DNA of 64,000 bases from Chloranthus sessilifolius (GCA_021018995.1 JAJIZI010000022.1:310001-374000), one strand, 5' to 3'. Positions 30,541 to 43,068 are shown, numbered from the stretch's first letter. A program made the numbers and translations. Notes: generated by a model from the sequence alone, not told the origin.

Positions 30541-32499
30541 AATACCTAATTAGGGTTTTCAATTGAACTTTTATATTTGTGTGGGCTTAAGTCCCCACTT
30601 TCTTAATATATATGTGTCTTAACATATTCTTTTCTTATTTTCTTCTTAAAACTTAGTTAGAATAGGCCACGGTGTGATAGGCTTCACTAAACCACGTTTT
30701 CCAAGGGAAGGGTTCCGTAGTAACCTAGATGTGTGGTATCCCATACTACCATAGTAGGTTGCATCCCATGGATGCCACATTCCAAGTTCCACGTGACTGT
30801 GAAAGAAACCCCACCGTGATAGGCTTAAGTCATGTGTCATATTTTATTCTTAACTTATATGCGATGCCCTATCGTGATTTTCTATATGATGAATGTCATA
30901 CGATAATGGTGAAATATATATAAGAATGAATTATAACATAAACCTTAAACATTTCATATTTTGAAGAAAATTAATAAAGAGCATAACCTACTTAAATATT
31001 AAAGTAAAATGTAAAATAAGAAATATTTAACTATATTTATTTTACAATAGTGTTGAAACTATACTTCATTAAAGTTAATTATATTCATGAAATTTGGTGA
31101 TTGACCCAGTATAGCGATCCAACATATTTTAAAATTCTAAAGGAGCGCATGTGTCAATTCAAGAATTGTATGAGGCTTAGAGGAGGTAATAGAATGTAAG
31201 TATTAAAAGCATCCATATTTGACCCTTAAACTTATAGATTGTTATTCATGCAAGCTATTTAATGTATTTTATTTAATCTTAGGATTTATAAGTCTAGAGA
31301 TAAGTTTAGCATAAAGTAGTCAAAGAGTTAAAAATAATGTCAAACCTGTGTAACCTTGGATCATCTAAAATGTATCCCGACTTGCAGCTCAATTTTGACC
31401 TTAAAAATATTAAATTCGTGAAATTGCTATTTCAGACAAAGTTATAGATCTCGGTGTCTTCTTTCCAATGCCGCAAGAATCACGTCAATCCGAGTTCGGG
31501 ATAAAACGTTATGGCCAAAATACCGAGGCTGTGTCTGTTGAAGAGTTTCTGAATTTCACGAAAATCGGGAAAAACGATCCTATCGAATTTGGGGCCTAAT
31601 TTCTATATTTTTAAGACCCGAAATTTATCAAAATTTAAGAAAAATTAGGGTTTTCTTTTTAAGAAATAACTAAATAATTTATTTCTTAAAGTTATATGAT
31701 AACCACAAAAGCTTTGATCCATGCTAAATCAATAGACTGACTTTGGTTATGGGTCGACTTCGAGAAAGTAGAAATATGGCTAGTTCTACTAATCGACGAT
31801 TGCTCAAGTACTCATCAAGAGCTTCCATGTATCGCTAAACCACCTTGCTTTACTAAGTATAATTTTATAGACTTGTCTACTGTAATAAAAAAGATTAATT
31901 ATCAATTACTAATTAAGTATTAATTATCAATCACTAAAAGTCTTGTAACACTCATACAACGATATTTATATATATCACAAAATTTTGTATTTCAATCCTA
32001 AACCGCAAAAACATCTCAATGAAGTCAAGAGACAAGATTTCAACCATTAAAACAAATTCAAAAATCTGTTTGGATGGTTATCAAACCTGATAATATTTTC
32101 ATAAAATTTCTAAGATTATGAATTTTGTATAAATCAGATGGTTTTGACATGATTAATTAAGGTCTCAACGGAAGGGCTTGACCTTTCCGACCCTAATCTC
32201 ATTCATATGTCTTAGGTAGGTGGTCTAATATATAAATCTTTCAAGCTAGACCTTTATTAGTAAGTCGGTCAAATATGAGCTAGTTCTGAGTCCAAAAAAT
32301 CATTTTTTAATCTTGGCCACTTGTGTCGATGATTAACTAAGATCCTCTATATATCTCCTAAGTGACATGAGCCACCAAAAGAATAGTGATTTTCTTAGAC
32401 CTAATCACCTAGAATTGACATCGAAGTTGATTTCATTCTAAGGTGGGCTGATAGATAATATAGAACCTTTCATTAGAATCTACTTTGTTTCCTATAGAT
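30541..32499. repeat. Intergenic; probable retroelement LTR remnant at ~31380-31620
   Basis: No gene. The stretch AAGTTATAGATCTCGGTGTC, TTCCAATGCCGCAAGAATCA, GAGTTCGGGATAAAACGTTA has the wording typical of Ty3/gypsy LTRs, but neither end nor a partner was found. The rest is AT-rich without recognisable content. Confidence 0.4.
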
Positions 32500-34775
32500 C
32501 CTCGAAGGCCCTACATTCCCGCTTTAAAGGCTCATAGCTTGACTTACAGAGAGACACATGAATACTGTTCAAACCTTAAACAAAACTTTTTGTGTTTAAT
32601 CAACATTAATACAATTGCAATGAAATTTAAAGTTTAAAATTTTCAATGTGTTACCTCTAGAATTATGGATATATTATTTAGGATGAGGGTTGCATTTTCC
32701 CATTAAACCTCCACCAATAACAGCAACTTTCATACGCTTGGTTTTAGTCTTTCTCAGTTACATTAGGTTTCCTGTGACTAATTTGTCCAAGCATCTTTAG
32801 TTCATACAACACAATGATTCCAGGTATGAGAGATTGACAACTTTCGCATAGGTTCCATATTACTAGGACTTGTGTTTGACATTCCTATTTGGGTAGCTAT
32901 TATTGTAAGAGAAGAAGATCGAGAGAGAGAGAGAGACAGAGAGAGACCAAGTCCTAATTAAAGTGACTGCCAGCTAAGAAGATATCAACCAGAAATGCTA
33001 CAAATGAAAATAAAAAGCAGAAATCTAATCGAGTACGAGCTGATGCATGAAAAATTTTGAAGTAAATTTGAGTCTCGAGCTGAGCAAAGAAGACATGAAC
33101 AAGACCTTTGCAGTACTTGATAGACAATCTTTGAAATATGTTTCCCTTGTAATAAGAAAATCTCATCTGTTCATAGTAGTGTCTTGAAATGGTAAGAAAT
33201 GCATCTCGACATGGTCAATCATGACTCAAGTAGATTGACAGATCATTCTTCTTTCATCGCTTTGGTAGACCCACGATGAAGTCCATAGATATTTTTCCAC
33301 TTCCATTCCGGATGGTATGAAAGCATCGATGGTTGTTGTAAATTTTGATGTTTTCGCTTCAATAATTTGATCATTAAACATCTCGAAGGTAATTCGCTAC
33401 ATTTCATTCGCCACCAATACATCAATTTCTCGACATAACATCTATGTAAGAGAGTATCGATTTGTGACCTTCATCAAGTATCTCCTTTTCACTTGAGGGT
33501 CATAAGTACGCATCGCCTTGACAAGAGTAACATCCCATCCGCCTTAGTCTGAAATCGGGTTTCAATCCTATGGTTTCAATGATTTTGAGGATCTCTGACG
33601 TTGTATTTCCGATTTTGTCTAAAATGAACGGACTCATCAATCGATTGAAATATACACCATCGTCAATCTCGAGGTAGGAATGTCTTCTTAAGTTCATTGA
33701 AGGGCTTCCAAATTTTTAATCCGTAAAGAAGATTTTCTAATTAGGATGCATCACATTTATTTTTTTTTGGGGTAATTTATGGAGACTCTTCTTTTCATGT
33801 ATTCCATCCATCTACTTGTCTCAAATTCAGGTCCTTGTGAGAAAAGGTACTTGAGACTTTGTGATCCGAGATAAATCTTGAACGCTTGAGATCATAGATT
33901 GTAGTTTGAGGAAGATAACTTCAGCCCAAGTCATGAATGAGTTCTTTTCATGAGGTTTGGAGATCATACTTTGACCCATGTTTACAACTTTCTTACTTTG
34001 TTCAAGCACACCACCAAGTCCAGAGATGCATTGTGAATATTTCAAATTATTAGTCATCATGGAAGTGGAAGGTAGGGTGAGGATTGAAAAGAGTAAGCTT
34101 CCTCGCCTAGAAAACTTGATTCACATTCATCGATCCACAAATTTGACATTCTTCGTGAGGCGGTGATCTAGAGCAATGCGTGAAAATCCTTCAATAAAGA
34201 TTGTAACTCCGCCAATCCGAGAAACTCCTAACTTCGTAACACCCAAGCTTTCCACTCAGAATTGCTTTGATCTTAGAAGGATCGACGATCATTCGCTAAT
34301 ACCACGTGGCTAAGGAAGGTCACTTGTTTAAGCGAAAACTCACACTTACTAAGTTTAGCATACAATGGTGATCTTTGAGTGTAGAAAAGTGCAGACAAGG
34401 TGTTCCTATATTCTTCCACTCTTTATAATTAACTTTTCAAAAATCAAATTAGTTGTTTAAATTATTTATTCAAAATATACTTTCACTTTTCAACATCAAT
34501 TACTTCTAACACTTCCTATAGGTTATCATCATTATTATATCTCTTGAATAAAAAATTCAAATAAATGAGGTTGATGATAATAATTTATTCTCCATCGAAC
34601 TCACTTCTAATAAGGTATTCTTATAGTCAACATCTCAACCTATAATGAATATTTAAACCATCAAACCATATATGATTTACCTTCTCTATTTTTCCCAATA
34701 CGCCAAAATATATCTTCTAATTGCTTTTCAATCTTCAAAGATGTTCTCATCAATTTCTTTCACATGCTCCTAACT
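32500..34775 (-). pseudogene. Ty3/gypsy (chromovirus-type) pol remnant, left arm of a large inverted repeat
   Basis: Decayed polyprotein on the minus strand, read from right to left. The end of reverse transcriptase comes first (near 34200-34360, KCEFSLKQVTFLSHVV-like). RNase H follows (33780-34060, with GGVLEQSKKVV, KPHEKN and the SLKYLFSQ segment). Integrase comes last (33243-33440, HPEWKWKNIYG in place of the usual PEWKWE..MDF). Frequent stops and frameshifts rule out function. The DNA is the reverse complement of 34995-37300 at about 80% in the parts I aligned. 34380-34775 is non-pol sequence shared by both arms. Confidence 0.8.
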
Positions 34776-34994
34776 CATATAAATTTTCATCAAATAGATC
34801 TTTAAATCCTCAATTGAACTTTCAAATCTTCATTGATCAACGATCATCACACTTTCAACCTTCACACAAAAATTTAAAGCTTAGGTATATCAAAATCATT
34901 ATCACATCATCATATAGTGTACTTACATGATTCGAGGAAGTAAAGCAGGCTCACACCACTAACCTATAAAAATCCTTACCCAAATCGAGGGCCT
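34776..34994. other. Spacer at the centre of the inverted repeat
   Basis: About 220 bp of AT-rich sequence with no counterpart in the arms. No coding signal. Confidence 0.6.
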
Positions 34995-37587
34995 AGAAGC
35001 ATAATGAGAGAAATTGAGAAGAATCTTTAAAGATTGAGGAGCAATTAGAAGATATATTTTAGCGTATTGGGAAATAATTACAAAAGATAAACCTCGGACC
35101 GGTTTGATGGTTTAAATATTCATTATAGGTTGAGATGTTGACTATAAGAATAACTTATTAGAAGTGAGTCATCTGGAGGAGGAAAATATAAATTATTATC
35201 ATCAACCTCATTTATTTGAATTACTTTATGGTCAACAAGATATAATAATGATGATAACCTGATAACAAGTGTTAGAAGTAATTGATGTTGAGAAGTACAC
35301 TATATTTTGAATAAATAATTTAAGAGGCTACGAATTTGATTTTGAAAAGTTAAGGATTATAAAGAGTGGAAGAACATGAGGAACACGCTTCGCCACACAG
35401 CACTTCGAGATCACCACATGTATGTTAAACTTAGTGAGTTTTCCTAAACAATGATTTGACCTTAGCGGTATCGCAGAAGAAGGTAAATAATTGGTCTGCC
35501 ATTAAGATCAAAGCAATTACAGAGTGGAAAGCACCTAAAAGTGTTACCGTTAGAGTTTCTGATTGACAAATTACCGCTATTGAAACTAGTTTTTTACAAG
35601 CTTACCCCTGTCATCCACGTAAGAATGTCAAATTTGTGGATCAACAATGAATTTCAAGTTTTCTAGAATCAAGAAGAGGTTTACTAATAGACCAATCATA
35701 CCCTACCTTCCACTTCCAACACTAGTGAATTTGAAATATTCATAATGCATCTCGCCAGGACTTGGTTGTGTGCTTGAACAAAGTAAGAAAGTTGTCGCTA
35801 TGGGTCAAGACCAAACCTCATGAAAAGAACTATCCGGTCATGACTTGAACTCCTCAGATCTTAGCCTCAAACTATGGCGCTACTACCCCCAGGAATTATC
35901 CTAGACGCTCAAGATTTATACGGATCCAAATTGTTTCTTCACAAAAGGACCTGAATTTGAGACAACGAGATGGATGGAATACATGAAAGATTACGATGCT
36001 CCATAAATTACCACCGAAAAAGCAATAGAAAATGGTCCCACTTAGTAGAAAAACCATTGCCAATTAAAATTAAGCCCTTCAATGCAAGTCCTTGAATAGC
36101 AGCAAGAAGACATTTACCTAAGAGATGGTTAAATGGTGTAATTGATCATGAATTGTGATGAGTCCGTTTCATTTGACATAATCCACAAATACAAATGTAT
36201 TTGCATATAGATCCTCAAAATCATTGAAACCATTAATTGAAACAAATTTCGGACTAAGGTGATGGGATGTTACTCTTCAATAATGTATGACTAATGACCC
36301 TCAAGTGAAAAAGGAGATACTTGATGAAGGTCATAATCAGATACTCCAAAGAAAAAAGCATATACGAAGATAAATGCCGAAAATCATTGGAACCAATATG
36401 AACGGAAATAGCCTAGCATACACTGTCGAGATGTTTAGTGTGTCAACAAGTCAAGGCAACATCAAAAACATTGATATCAAAACCCCTACCCATCCCCTAA
36501 TGGAATGGAATTGAAATATATGGACTTCATCGTAGGTCTACCAAAGACGATGAAGAAGAATGATGCAATCCGGGTTATCGGATGATTGACCAAAACTTTA
36601 AGTGATTCTTACCATTCAAGACTACCACAGATGGGAACAAACTTGTCAAACATATTTGAAAGAGATTGTCAAACTACATGGGGTCCCTCAAGATTGTGTC
36701 TCGATCGAGACTCCAAATTTACTTCAAAATACCGGATGAACCTTCCAAAAGCTCTTGATACCAATCCATCCAGATTTAGTACCCACCCACGATGGTAGTA
36801 CGACCAAGAGTGAATCAAGAGTTGAAGATATGTTACGAATATGCCCAATAACCGAAAACCAGGCCAGGTCGGACCAACCTCACGATCAAAATCTCTCTCT
36901 ACAATAATAGCTACCATAAGTATAGGAATGTCCCTTTGGATTTATATGGCGTAAGTGCGTAACGCCATTGTGTTGGGACGGTTGAGTTAAAGATGACCTG
37001 ACCAATTATCCAACCAGACCGAGAATCGCGACCGGGTCTTAAGATAGGGCTGACCTGAAAGTACGCCAACCTCATAATTTAGAATTCGAGGTATACATTG
37101 AAAATTTTAAACTTTAAATTTCATTGCAATTGTATTCGTGATTAAACACAAAAATTTGTTTAATTAAGTAGAGGTAACGAGTCCTGTATTCATTCTCCGA
37201 CCAGGAGCTGCGAGATGGAAAGACGCGAACTAAATAATCAGATATGTGGCCTTTCGAGGTCACAAAACGTAATAACTCAATATAGTCGCCTACCACCACA
37301 ATATACGGAATCCATGACATTTTTCATGTCGCAATGCCGAGGAGATACATCTATGACCCATCACATAGTGGAGATCGAAAGTCATATAAAGGAGGATCTC
37401 ACTACTATAGCAAGACCGATCAAGATCTTCACCACAAAGTTCAAGTCTTCAAAACAAAACTATGAGATTAGTGTGTCCAATGGCAACATCACACGCCAAA
37501 AGGAAATTCGGGAAAAATGAAGACGACATCAAAGAAAACCATCGAGCTTTTTGAATAATCTTACGTAATTTTCGGGGAAAATATTAT
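34995..37587 (+). pseudogene. Ty3/gypsy (chromovirus-type) pol remnant, right arm
   Basis: The plus-strand copy runs outward from the inverted-repeat centre. After 400 bp shared with the left arm, the end of reverse transcriptase lies near 35410-35560, RNase H at 35690-36020 and integrase at 36300-36900 (KLHGVPQDCVS, a DRDSKFTSKY-like stretch in another frame). The C-terminal end follows at 37290-37560 (EDLTTIARPIKIF, and the HHTP.E..W.KE-type ending just before the polypurine tract). Many stops and shifts are present. It continues into a polypurine tract and an LTR start, which the left arm lacks. Confidence 0.82.
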
Positions 37588-37600
37588 AAGGGGGAGAGAA
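37588..37600 (+). other. Polypurine tract of the chromovirus remnant
   Basis: AAGGGGGAGAGAA directly precedes TGTAATAACCC, the expected arrangement of plus-strand primer and 3' LTR start in this group. Confidence 0.85.
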
Positions 37601-37953
37601 TGTAATAACCCAGATTTTTGAATTTTATTTAATGGTATTAGATGATGTACCACACAGTGCGTGGTGCTAACTCTCCACACCGGAATATACCCACTTTAGA
37701 AATAGTCTGATTTTTTATATATCAATATTAGACTCAATGCGGAGTACTCGTCGATACGATTCCAACGATATATAATTTGTCGATTTTCGATAAGAATATA
37801 AAAAGTTATGCCCGTTTGAAGAGTGAAGCGGGTTAAAGGGCACAACTGTAAATTTGGGAGAGAATCACCATTTACCTTGGTGCTTACACAAAGCGCTGGA
37901 GCAAAACCTCTTCTCAAGCTTTTCAAGTCACGTATGAATTCTACTTGCGTAGT
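37601..37953 (+). repeat. 3' LTR of the chromovirus remnant, truncated
   Basis: It begins TGTAATAACCCAGA and contains CGATTCCAACGATATATAAT and AAGTTATGCCCG, typical LTR wording. At 37954 it stops and the internal region of the array element begins (CAAACAATGTGAAAAAG). Confidence 0.8.
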
Positions 37954-38857
37954 CAAACAATGTGAAAAAGTTGCAAGCAAAAAGGCAAAAAAGGGACCTT
38001 ATGTTGAAAAATGCAAGATCAAAGAAAGAACTGATCACTGTGAATGTGAGAATCTCGAAAAGAAGAAGAAAGAAGCTAAACTCAAAAAGGTGGAGTCATG
38101 AACCATCTCCTGCACTTCCTGAGTTCTCAAATTCAAACCTCTGTTCAAATTGCCTTTCCTTGAAACTTCACTCCATAAGCCATACAAACAAACCTAGATT
38201 AAAAGCCCTTGTGATCCAAAGTTGAGTGAGCTGTCATGTGGAGATGAGAAGTGACCCAATCTATGGTGAGGAGATGTCAATGATGCCATTGCCTAAGAAT
38301 CATGCCTATGCTCATGCTTACAGATCCATTTGGGAGATGTAACTGCTCTTGAGCTTGAGTGAAAATGAACCCCTCAACAAAAACACTGATGAGAGTATAC
38401 CCTGTTGAGCATTTGGGTTGGAACTTGAGCACCTTAAGTATGACTTATAACCTAATTTTTATCCATAGGATGAGCTTACTGCTGGCACATTTGTATGATT
38501 TTCTATGACTGTTCACAGATTGGAAATATTGAAACATTCATGAGGTTTATAAATGTTTAAATTCCTGTGCAAACAATAATCAAATTTTCTGTTTCATCAT
38601 TGATTCAAGAGTAACTAACCCTGCTCCTTGATTGCTCATTTGATAATATTGCACTGATGTTAACTGTTTCATGGAGAAGTTTGTGGGTACCTTCACTGAA
38701 AACCCTCAGGAGACTTCACTCCTCCTCTAGGGATCACCTAGGGGTTTAAAAGGCTTGTTGCATATGCTAAATGCACCTGTGCTTCCTACAAAAGTGGCTC
38801 TTTACTTTGTTTTTTATGTTTCTTTGCTCAGGGACTAGCAAAGCTTAGGTTTGGGGG
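37954..38857 (+). mobile_element. Array: 5'-truncated internal region preceding LTR 1
   Basis: 904 bp nearly identical to the last 900 bp of the internal regions at 44.26, 50.60, 56.91 and 63.18 kb. The missing 5' part of this unit shows that the array does not start at an element end. It ends with the PPT-like GGGACTAGCAAAGC...AGGTTTGGGGG just before LTR 1. Confidence 0.92.
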
Positions 38858-39268
38858 TGTGAAAAGTAGTGAAAAATACCATTTTTCACCCCTAAACATG
38901 AGCCTTGAAAGACCCTTGAGAGGACTAAATAAGTGCTTTAGTGTTCATATTGCAGCTAACAAAAAAGACAGGTCCAAATCCGAAAACCATCCTAAAATGA
39001 TCAAAAAGCTGACAACGCATGTCAAGCTCAAAGAGGGAGTGAAGAAATAGCCTCAGCAATGGCTAAAAAGGTCCTAAAAGAGCAAGAAAAGACCTGAAGA
39101 AGAAGAAGGATCCATTCGCAAAGAAGAATGGAAGCTAAAAGTCAATTCGCAAAGAACTTCTACTATTCGCAAAGAACCTTGAACTTTGCGAAAAGAAGAA
39201 AACACTCCTCGAATAGAAGAATGACCTTTGCGAAAAGAAGAAAACACTCTGCGAAAAGAAGAGAAGTC

Positions 39269-39361
39269 CTTTGCGAAAAGATCTCCTGAAGCCAAAATGC
39301 TTTGCGAAAAGATCTCCTGAAGCCAAAATGCTTTGCGAAAAGATCTCCTGAAGCCAAAATG
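39269..39361 (+). repeat. 31-bp minisatellite in LTR 1, 3 copies
   Basis: Identical units of CTTTGCGAAAAGATCTCC followed by TGAAGCCAAAATG. Units in LTR 2 and LTR 3 number four (the last a variant with AGCTTCTGGAGCC), and in LTR 4 only one. Confidence 0.93.
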
Positions 39362-39616
39362 CTTTGCGAAAAGGCCTTTAAACTATGCGAAATGGCATTC
39401 TGGGGATTTGCAGCTCGTCCGAAGGGTATTTCAGGAAACTTTGCACGCGCCCCAATGCGTTTTAAAACCCAAGGACATTCCGGAAGATTCTGAGCACGAA
39501 CCAAAGGCATATTCCACCCCATGTGAACACCCAAAGATGAAATTACTTGGCGGGAACTTCTAGAAGCTCAAACAGATTTTTGAATTACATAACAGAATTG
39601 ATGCCTCTGTTTCCTG

Positions 39617-39757
39617 ATTGGCTGAACCAGATCAAGCATTTCTGATTGGCCAGAACAGATCTGGATCCTGGTGCTCGACTCCTATTGGTTGATACAGATC
39701 TATCCAATTCTGATTGGTTGATACACATCTGAGCTGGCTTAGGAAAAACTATAAATA
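39617..39757 (+). promoter_or_regulatory. U3 promoter of LTR 1: four ATTGG boxes and TATAAATA
   Basis: Inverted CCAAT boxes (ATTGG) lie at 39617, 39645, 39684 and 39713, and TATAAATA at 39750-39757. Equivalent TATA boxes are at 46068, 52421 and 58640 in the other LTRs. Transcription should start about 30 bp downstream, defining the R region. Confidence 0.72.
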
Positions 39758-40752
39758 GACGAACCATTTGCCCAATTTGGGTATCCAGATTTTAGAGTTT
39801 TCATCTCTGTTTCCCTCATTCCGGTCAGATAGCTTATCTGAACCCCCTGTAATCCCTTCTTGTAGTTTACCTTTGAGAGCCATTGTGAGTGATTTGTACT
39901 TCCAAGTTCGGATTCAAGACTGTAAGTCTGAGGGCTCTCTAAGAAGCCGTGCTCTGTAATTGTAATTTTGGATTTTAAAAGGTTGCTGTAATTTGTGTCT
40001 TCTCCATTGGAGTCATGTCGAGGGTTCTGAATGTTCACCTTAGTGCATTAGACTTCTTTAGATTCACTCATCCGCATCCAACTTCCCTTAATTCATCATC
40101 CCTGTGCGAATTAGCGTTGGTAACCTAATTCAAGCAGCATTTACAGTGATGTTCATGTTCTGAACTAAAGAATAGGCCACAGCTAGCTGACAGATCTGTG
40201 ACCATTTAAGTGGACAGATCACAGCCATAAGTCTAAACCTATTCCTTAATTCGGATTTATTTCTCTTACATCTGTGCTGGTAGCCAGATGAAGATTGAAT
40301 CTGCTCTGTTGAACTACAGATTCTCCATTAAAATTCAGAGGCTAAAGTACATGAAGCTATTATTTCTGCATTTGTCTTATTTTAAACACCTCCCCAACTC
40401 GGATCTGGATCATGTAGTTAGTTCTTTTCTTTATTTGCTTATAGTTAAATGTGACACAATCCAACACTCTCTTTTATCTATTCTTTATTTTAGATAATTA
40501 TAGAGCCAGATCTGGTAGCACAGATCTGGAGGTTTATCTCTCTGTTTAGACAAACTTCTCTGTGGACGATCTTGAAATACTTACTTTTAAAACTTGCTAC
40601 AATTGGCCCTGATCTTGCAGGCCAGTGTTAGCCCCAATGTGCTGATATCCCTTTCATAAGTTAACATCCATATAACCTAGCATTCTTTAATTCTTTAATT
40701 TTTGATTCATAATGCACATAATTATGGCACACTTGGAGCGACAACAAGTTTT

Positions 40753-40770
40753 TGGCGCCGTTGCCGGGGA
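40753..40770 (+). other. Primer-binding site, tRNA-Asp, unit 1
   Basis: TGGCGCCGTTGCCGGGGA, complementary to tRNA-Asp(GTC), 21 bp after the LTR end. Intact in all four units. Confidence 0.96.
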
Positions 40771-42395
40771 AGTTTGTTCTAAAATAGATAGACCTATGTT
40801 TATTTTCATTTATTTTAATTTTTGCTTTAAACCTGCACTTTGCATTCCAAGTGCTTGATTAAATGTCTACAGCAGTTTTGTATAGAAAACCTGTTTTACT
40901 GCAGCAGAATTTTTTTTTTTTTTTTTTTTCTGAGTTTTTATTCTTTGCCTTCTAGTTATTTGAATAAATGCTGCTGCCACTCTTTTGTCTTTTTGTCAAA
41001 TTTGGGCAGTAGCCTGAGTTTTTCTTTTTATTTTTGTCAATACTTGAATAAGGTACTGCTGCAGTTTTTGGATGTTTGCAGATCTGGAGCAGCCGTCCAA
41101 CAAGGAGCATCTGGACCAAAGCTGGAGCAGATCTGCTTGAGTTTGCATCCCCTTCTCCTTTGCATTCATTTTCTATTTTTAAATTCTTGAGAACCAGCAG
41201 TTCTGCTGTGTTTAATGTTTGTTTTGATTATAATTTCTGCTGTCTTTTAGGCATGCTGATTTTTTTTTACAAAACCAAATACAAAATAAAAGAAGCTGAA
41301 AACACAAATAGAAAATCTCTGAGTTGTTTCTCATTATTTTCAGCAGTAGTAAATAAGGGCTCTTGTTGAGCCCGGGCTGATCCAAAACAAGTAAAAAAAA
41401 AAAAAAAATTATAATAAAAAAAATAGAAAATTATAAAAACAATATAGATATCTTCCGGATGGGCTGTTTTTCTCCATTTGCATCCACTTTTCCCATCTGG
41501 ACCTGCTGAGATCATTTTTTTTTTAGGAATCATGTAGGATAATGAGTAGTGAATCATAGGCTGTTTTGAATATTCAATGGACCCACTAATTTTATTTTCC
41601 TTCGAGATTTCTTCATCATAAAGGGGTCTCAGCTGTGTGTGAACCCTGTTTTTAATATGTGCTCCCATGCTTCATTATTTTTTTTTTCATACACATCATC
41701 AACAAAGGGGTCAATCTTATGAATCTTGCTTTTCACTGTATTCCTGCTAATCATTTTTATAATCACTTAGATTCATAAGTATCTCAGGCTTTTGGGTTTG
41801 TTTCTTTGGGCTTAGGATATATCATTTGGCATTAGATTTTCTGTTTTAGGAATTTTAGTTTCAAATTCTGTTTTTAGATCGCTGATTTTTTTTCTTTCTT
41901 AGGTTAATGTGTCCTCGTTTTACTGATTTTCGTCATTTTTCTGTGAGTATAGTTAGTTTATAACTTTGTTTTCCTATTTTGCATTCACAAATTCAGTTTT
42001 TGTATCAACACTTTTCTTTTTCTTTTTTAACTTTGTATTCAGTCCCTTACCTTGCTTTTACTGTTTCTCTGTTATTAGCATTAGTTTCCTTTCATTTGCA
42101 TAGTAATCCTTCTATTTGTTAGATTTTATTTAGCAATTCTAGCATTGTTTTGTTGATTTTTCTTGCATTTGTATATCATGTTTTCCTTTTCCTTGCTCAT
42201 ATCTTCAGTTTTACATTTTTATTTTTCTGCTGCATATAGTTTAGATTTTTTCTGTTCTTAGTTTTTCTTTCTTCTTTTACCCTGCTGCCCCTAGTCTCTC
42301 ATTGTCTAGAACATTGAGGACAATGTTCATCTTAGGTTTGGGGATCCACTGAGAAAGAAGGAAAAGGGAGATCAAATTCAACGGGAGTCTGCTTT

Positions 42396-42704
42396 GTGCA
42401 AGGCACTCACCAACAGTCATCAAGTTCTCTCTCTTGGAGACCTGCTCCTCTCCCTCTTCCACAAGTTACCAAGGTACCTTTGCTGCCCTCTTTTCTCAGC
42501 CCACCTGAATTGGAACTCAAACAGCTCCCCAAAAATCTGAAATATGTATTTTTGGGAGATCATCAAACACTACCTGTGATTATTTCTTCCTCCCTTACAA
42601 AGGAGCAAGAAGAGGAGCTGTTGGTAGTTCTAAAACAGCACAAGAAAGCAATTGGCTGGACCATTGCTGATTTAGGAGGAATAAACCCAGCTGTATGCAT
42701 GCAT
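42396..42704 (+). pseudogene. pol remnant ending just before reverse transcriptase, unit 1
   Basis: From 42501 the frame gives the conserved Ty3/gypsy (Athila/Tat-type) linker between protease and reverse transcriptase: PELELKQLPKNLKYVFLGD, TLPVIISSSLTKEQEEELL, KQHKKAIGWTIADLGGINP, ending CMH at 42704. In complete elements this is followed by the first strand of the reverse transcriptase. Here it turns into a T-rich stretch. Upstream codons 42396-42500 are open but not recognisable. About 68 codons of homology; no enzyme activity possible. The other units carry Leu for Ile in GGINP. Confidence 0.85.
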
Positions 42705-43060
42705 TTGTTTCTGTTGCTTCTTAGTTTCTGTTGCTTCTTAGTTTCTGCTTTCAGCTAATTTTTTTTCTTTTTCTTTCGGTTTCTGTTTTCATAAATTCTA
42801 CCATTTAGATCTGTAGTGAGCCTGCTATTTTCTTTGTTTTTCCCTTACAACAACAAGTGAGGACACGGTTCCTCACACGTTTCCCCCAATTTCCAGGTTG
42901 TTACTCACTTATTGGGGAATTAAATGCAGAAAGTTACTTTCTGCCGCCTCCCACACGCATGCGCCCAATGCTACTTAATGACCCACGCTGATTCCTGGGC
43001 CATGAGCATTCCCAATGCCCCCCCATTCAAGTCCCACCCTTTCGGCTTCCCCACCTTACC

Positions 43061-43068
43061 TATAAATA
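43061..43068 (+). promoter_or_regulatory. Internal TATA box, unit 1
   Basis: TATAAATA lies 54 bp upstream of the ATG at 43115, in a C-rich stretch unlike the AT-rich surroundings. The same spacing is kept at 49386, 55712 and 61970. Confidence 0.65.

Larger units (their letters stand above)
38858..40731 (+). repeat. Array LTR 1 (1874 bp)
   Basis: It begins TGTGAAAAGTAGTG after the polypurine tract and ends ATTATGGCACA, giving TGTG...CACA ends, 21 bp before the primer-binding site. It carries three 31-bp minisatellite units (about 39269-39361), a promoter at 39617-39757 and one AGACTGTAAGTCT hairpin. Exact ends are judged from the motifs alone. Confidence 0.88.

Noticed and set aside
33636..33645. 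Single CAATCGATTG near 33.6 kb
   Set aside because: No partner at 22 bp; within a pol remnant, likely chance, so not added to the paired-palindrome finding.
39269..39361. CRISPR-like regularly spaced repeats
   Set aside because: The 31-bp units are directly adjacent with no unique spacers, lie in a plant LTR, and have no cas genes.
39163..39534. Long minus-strand frames through the LTR minisatellite (also 45442-45852, 51714-52205, 58026-58424)
   Set aside because: The protein is just a translation of the 31-bp repeat and changes length with repeat number. It runs opposite to the LTR promoter.
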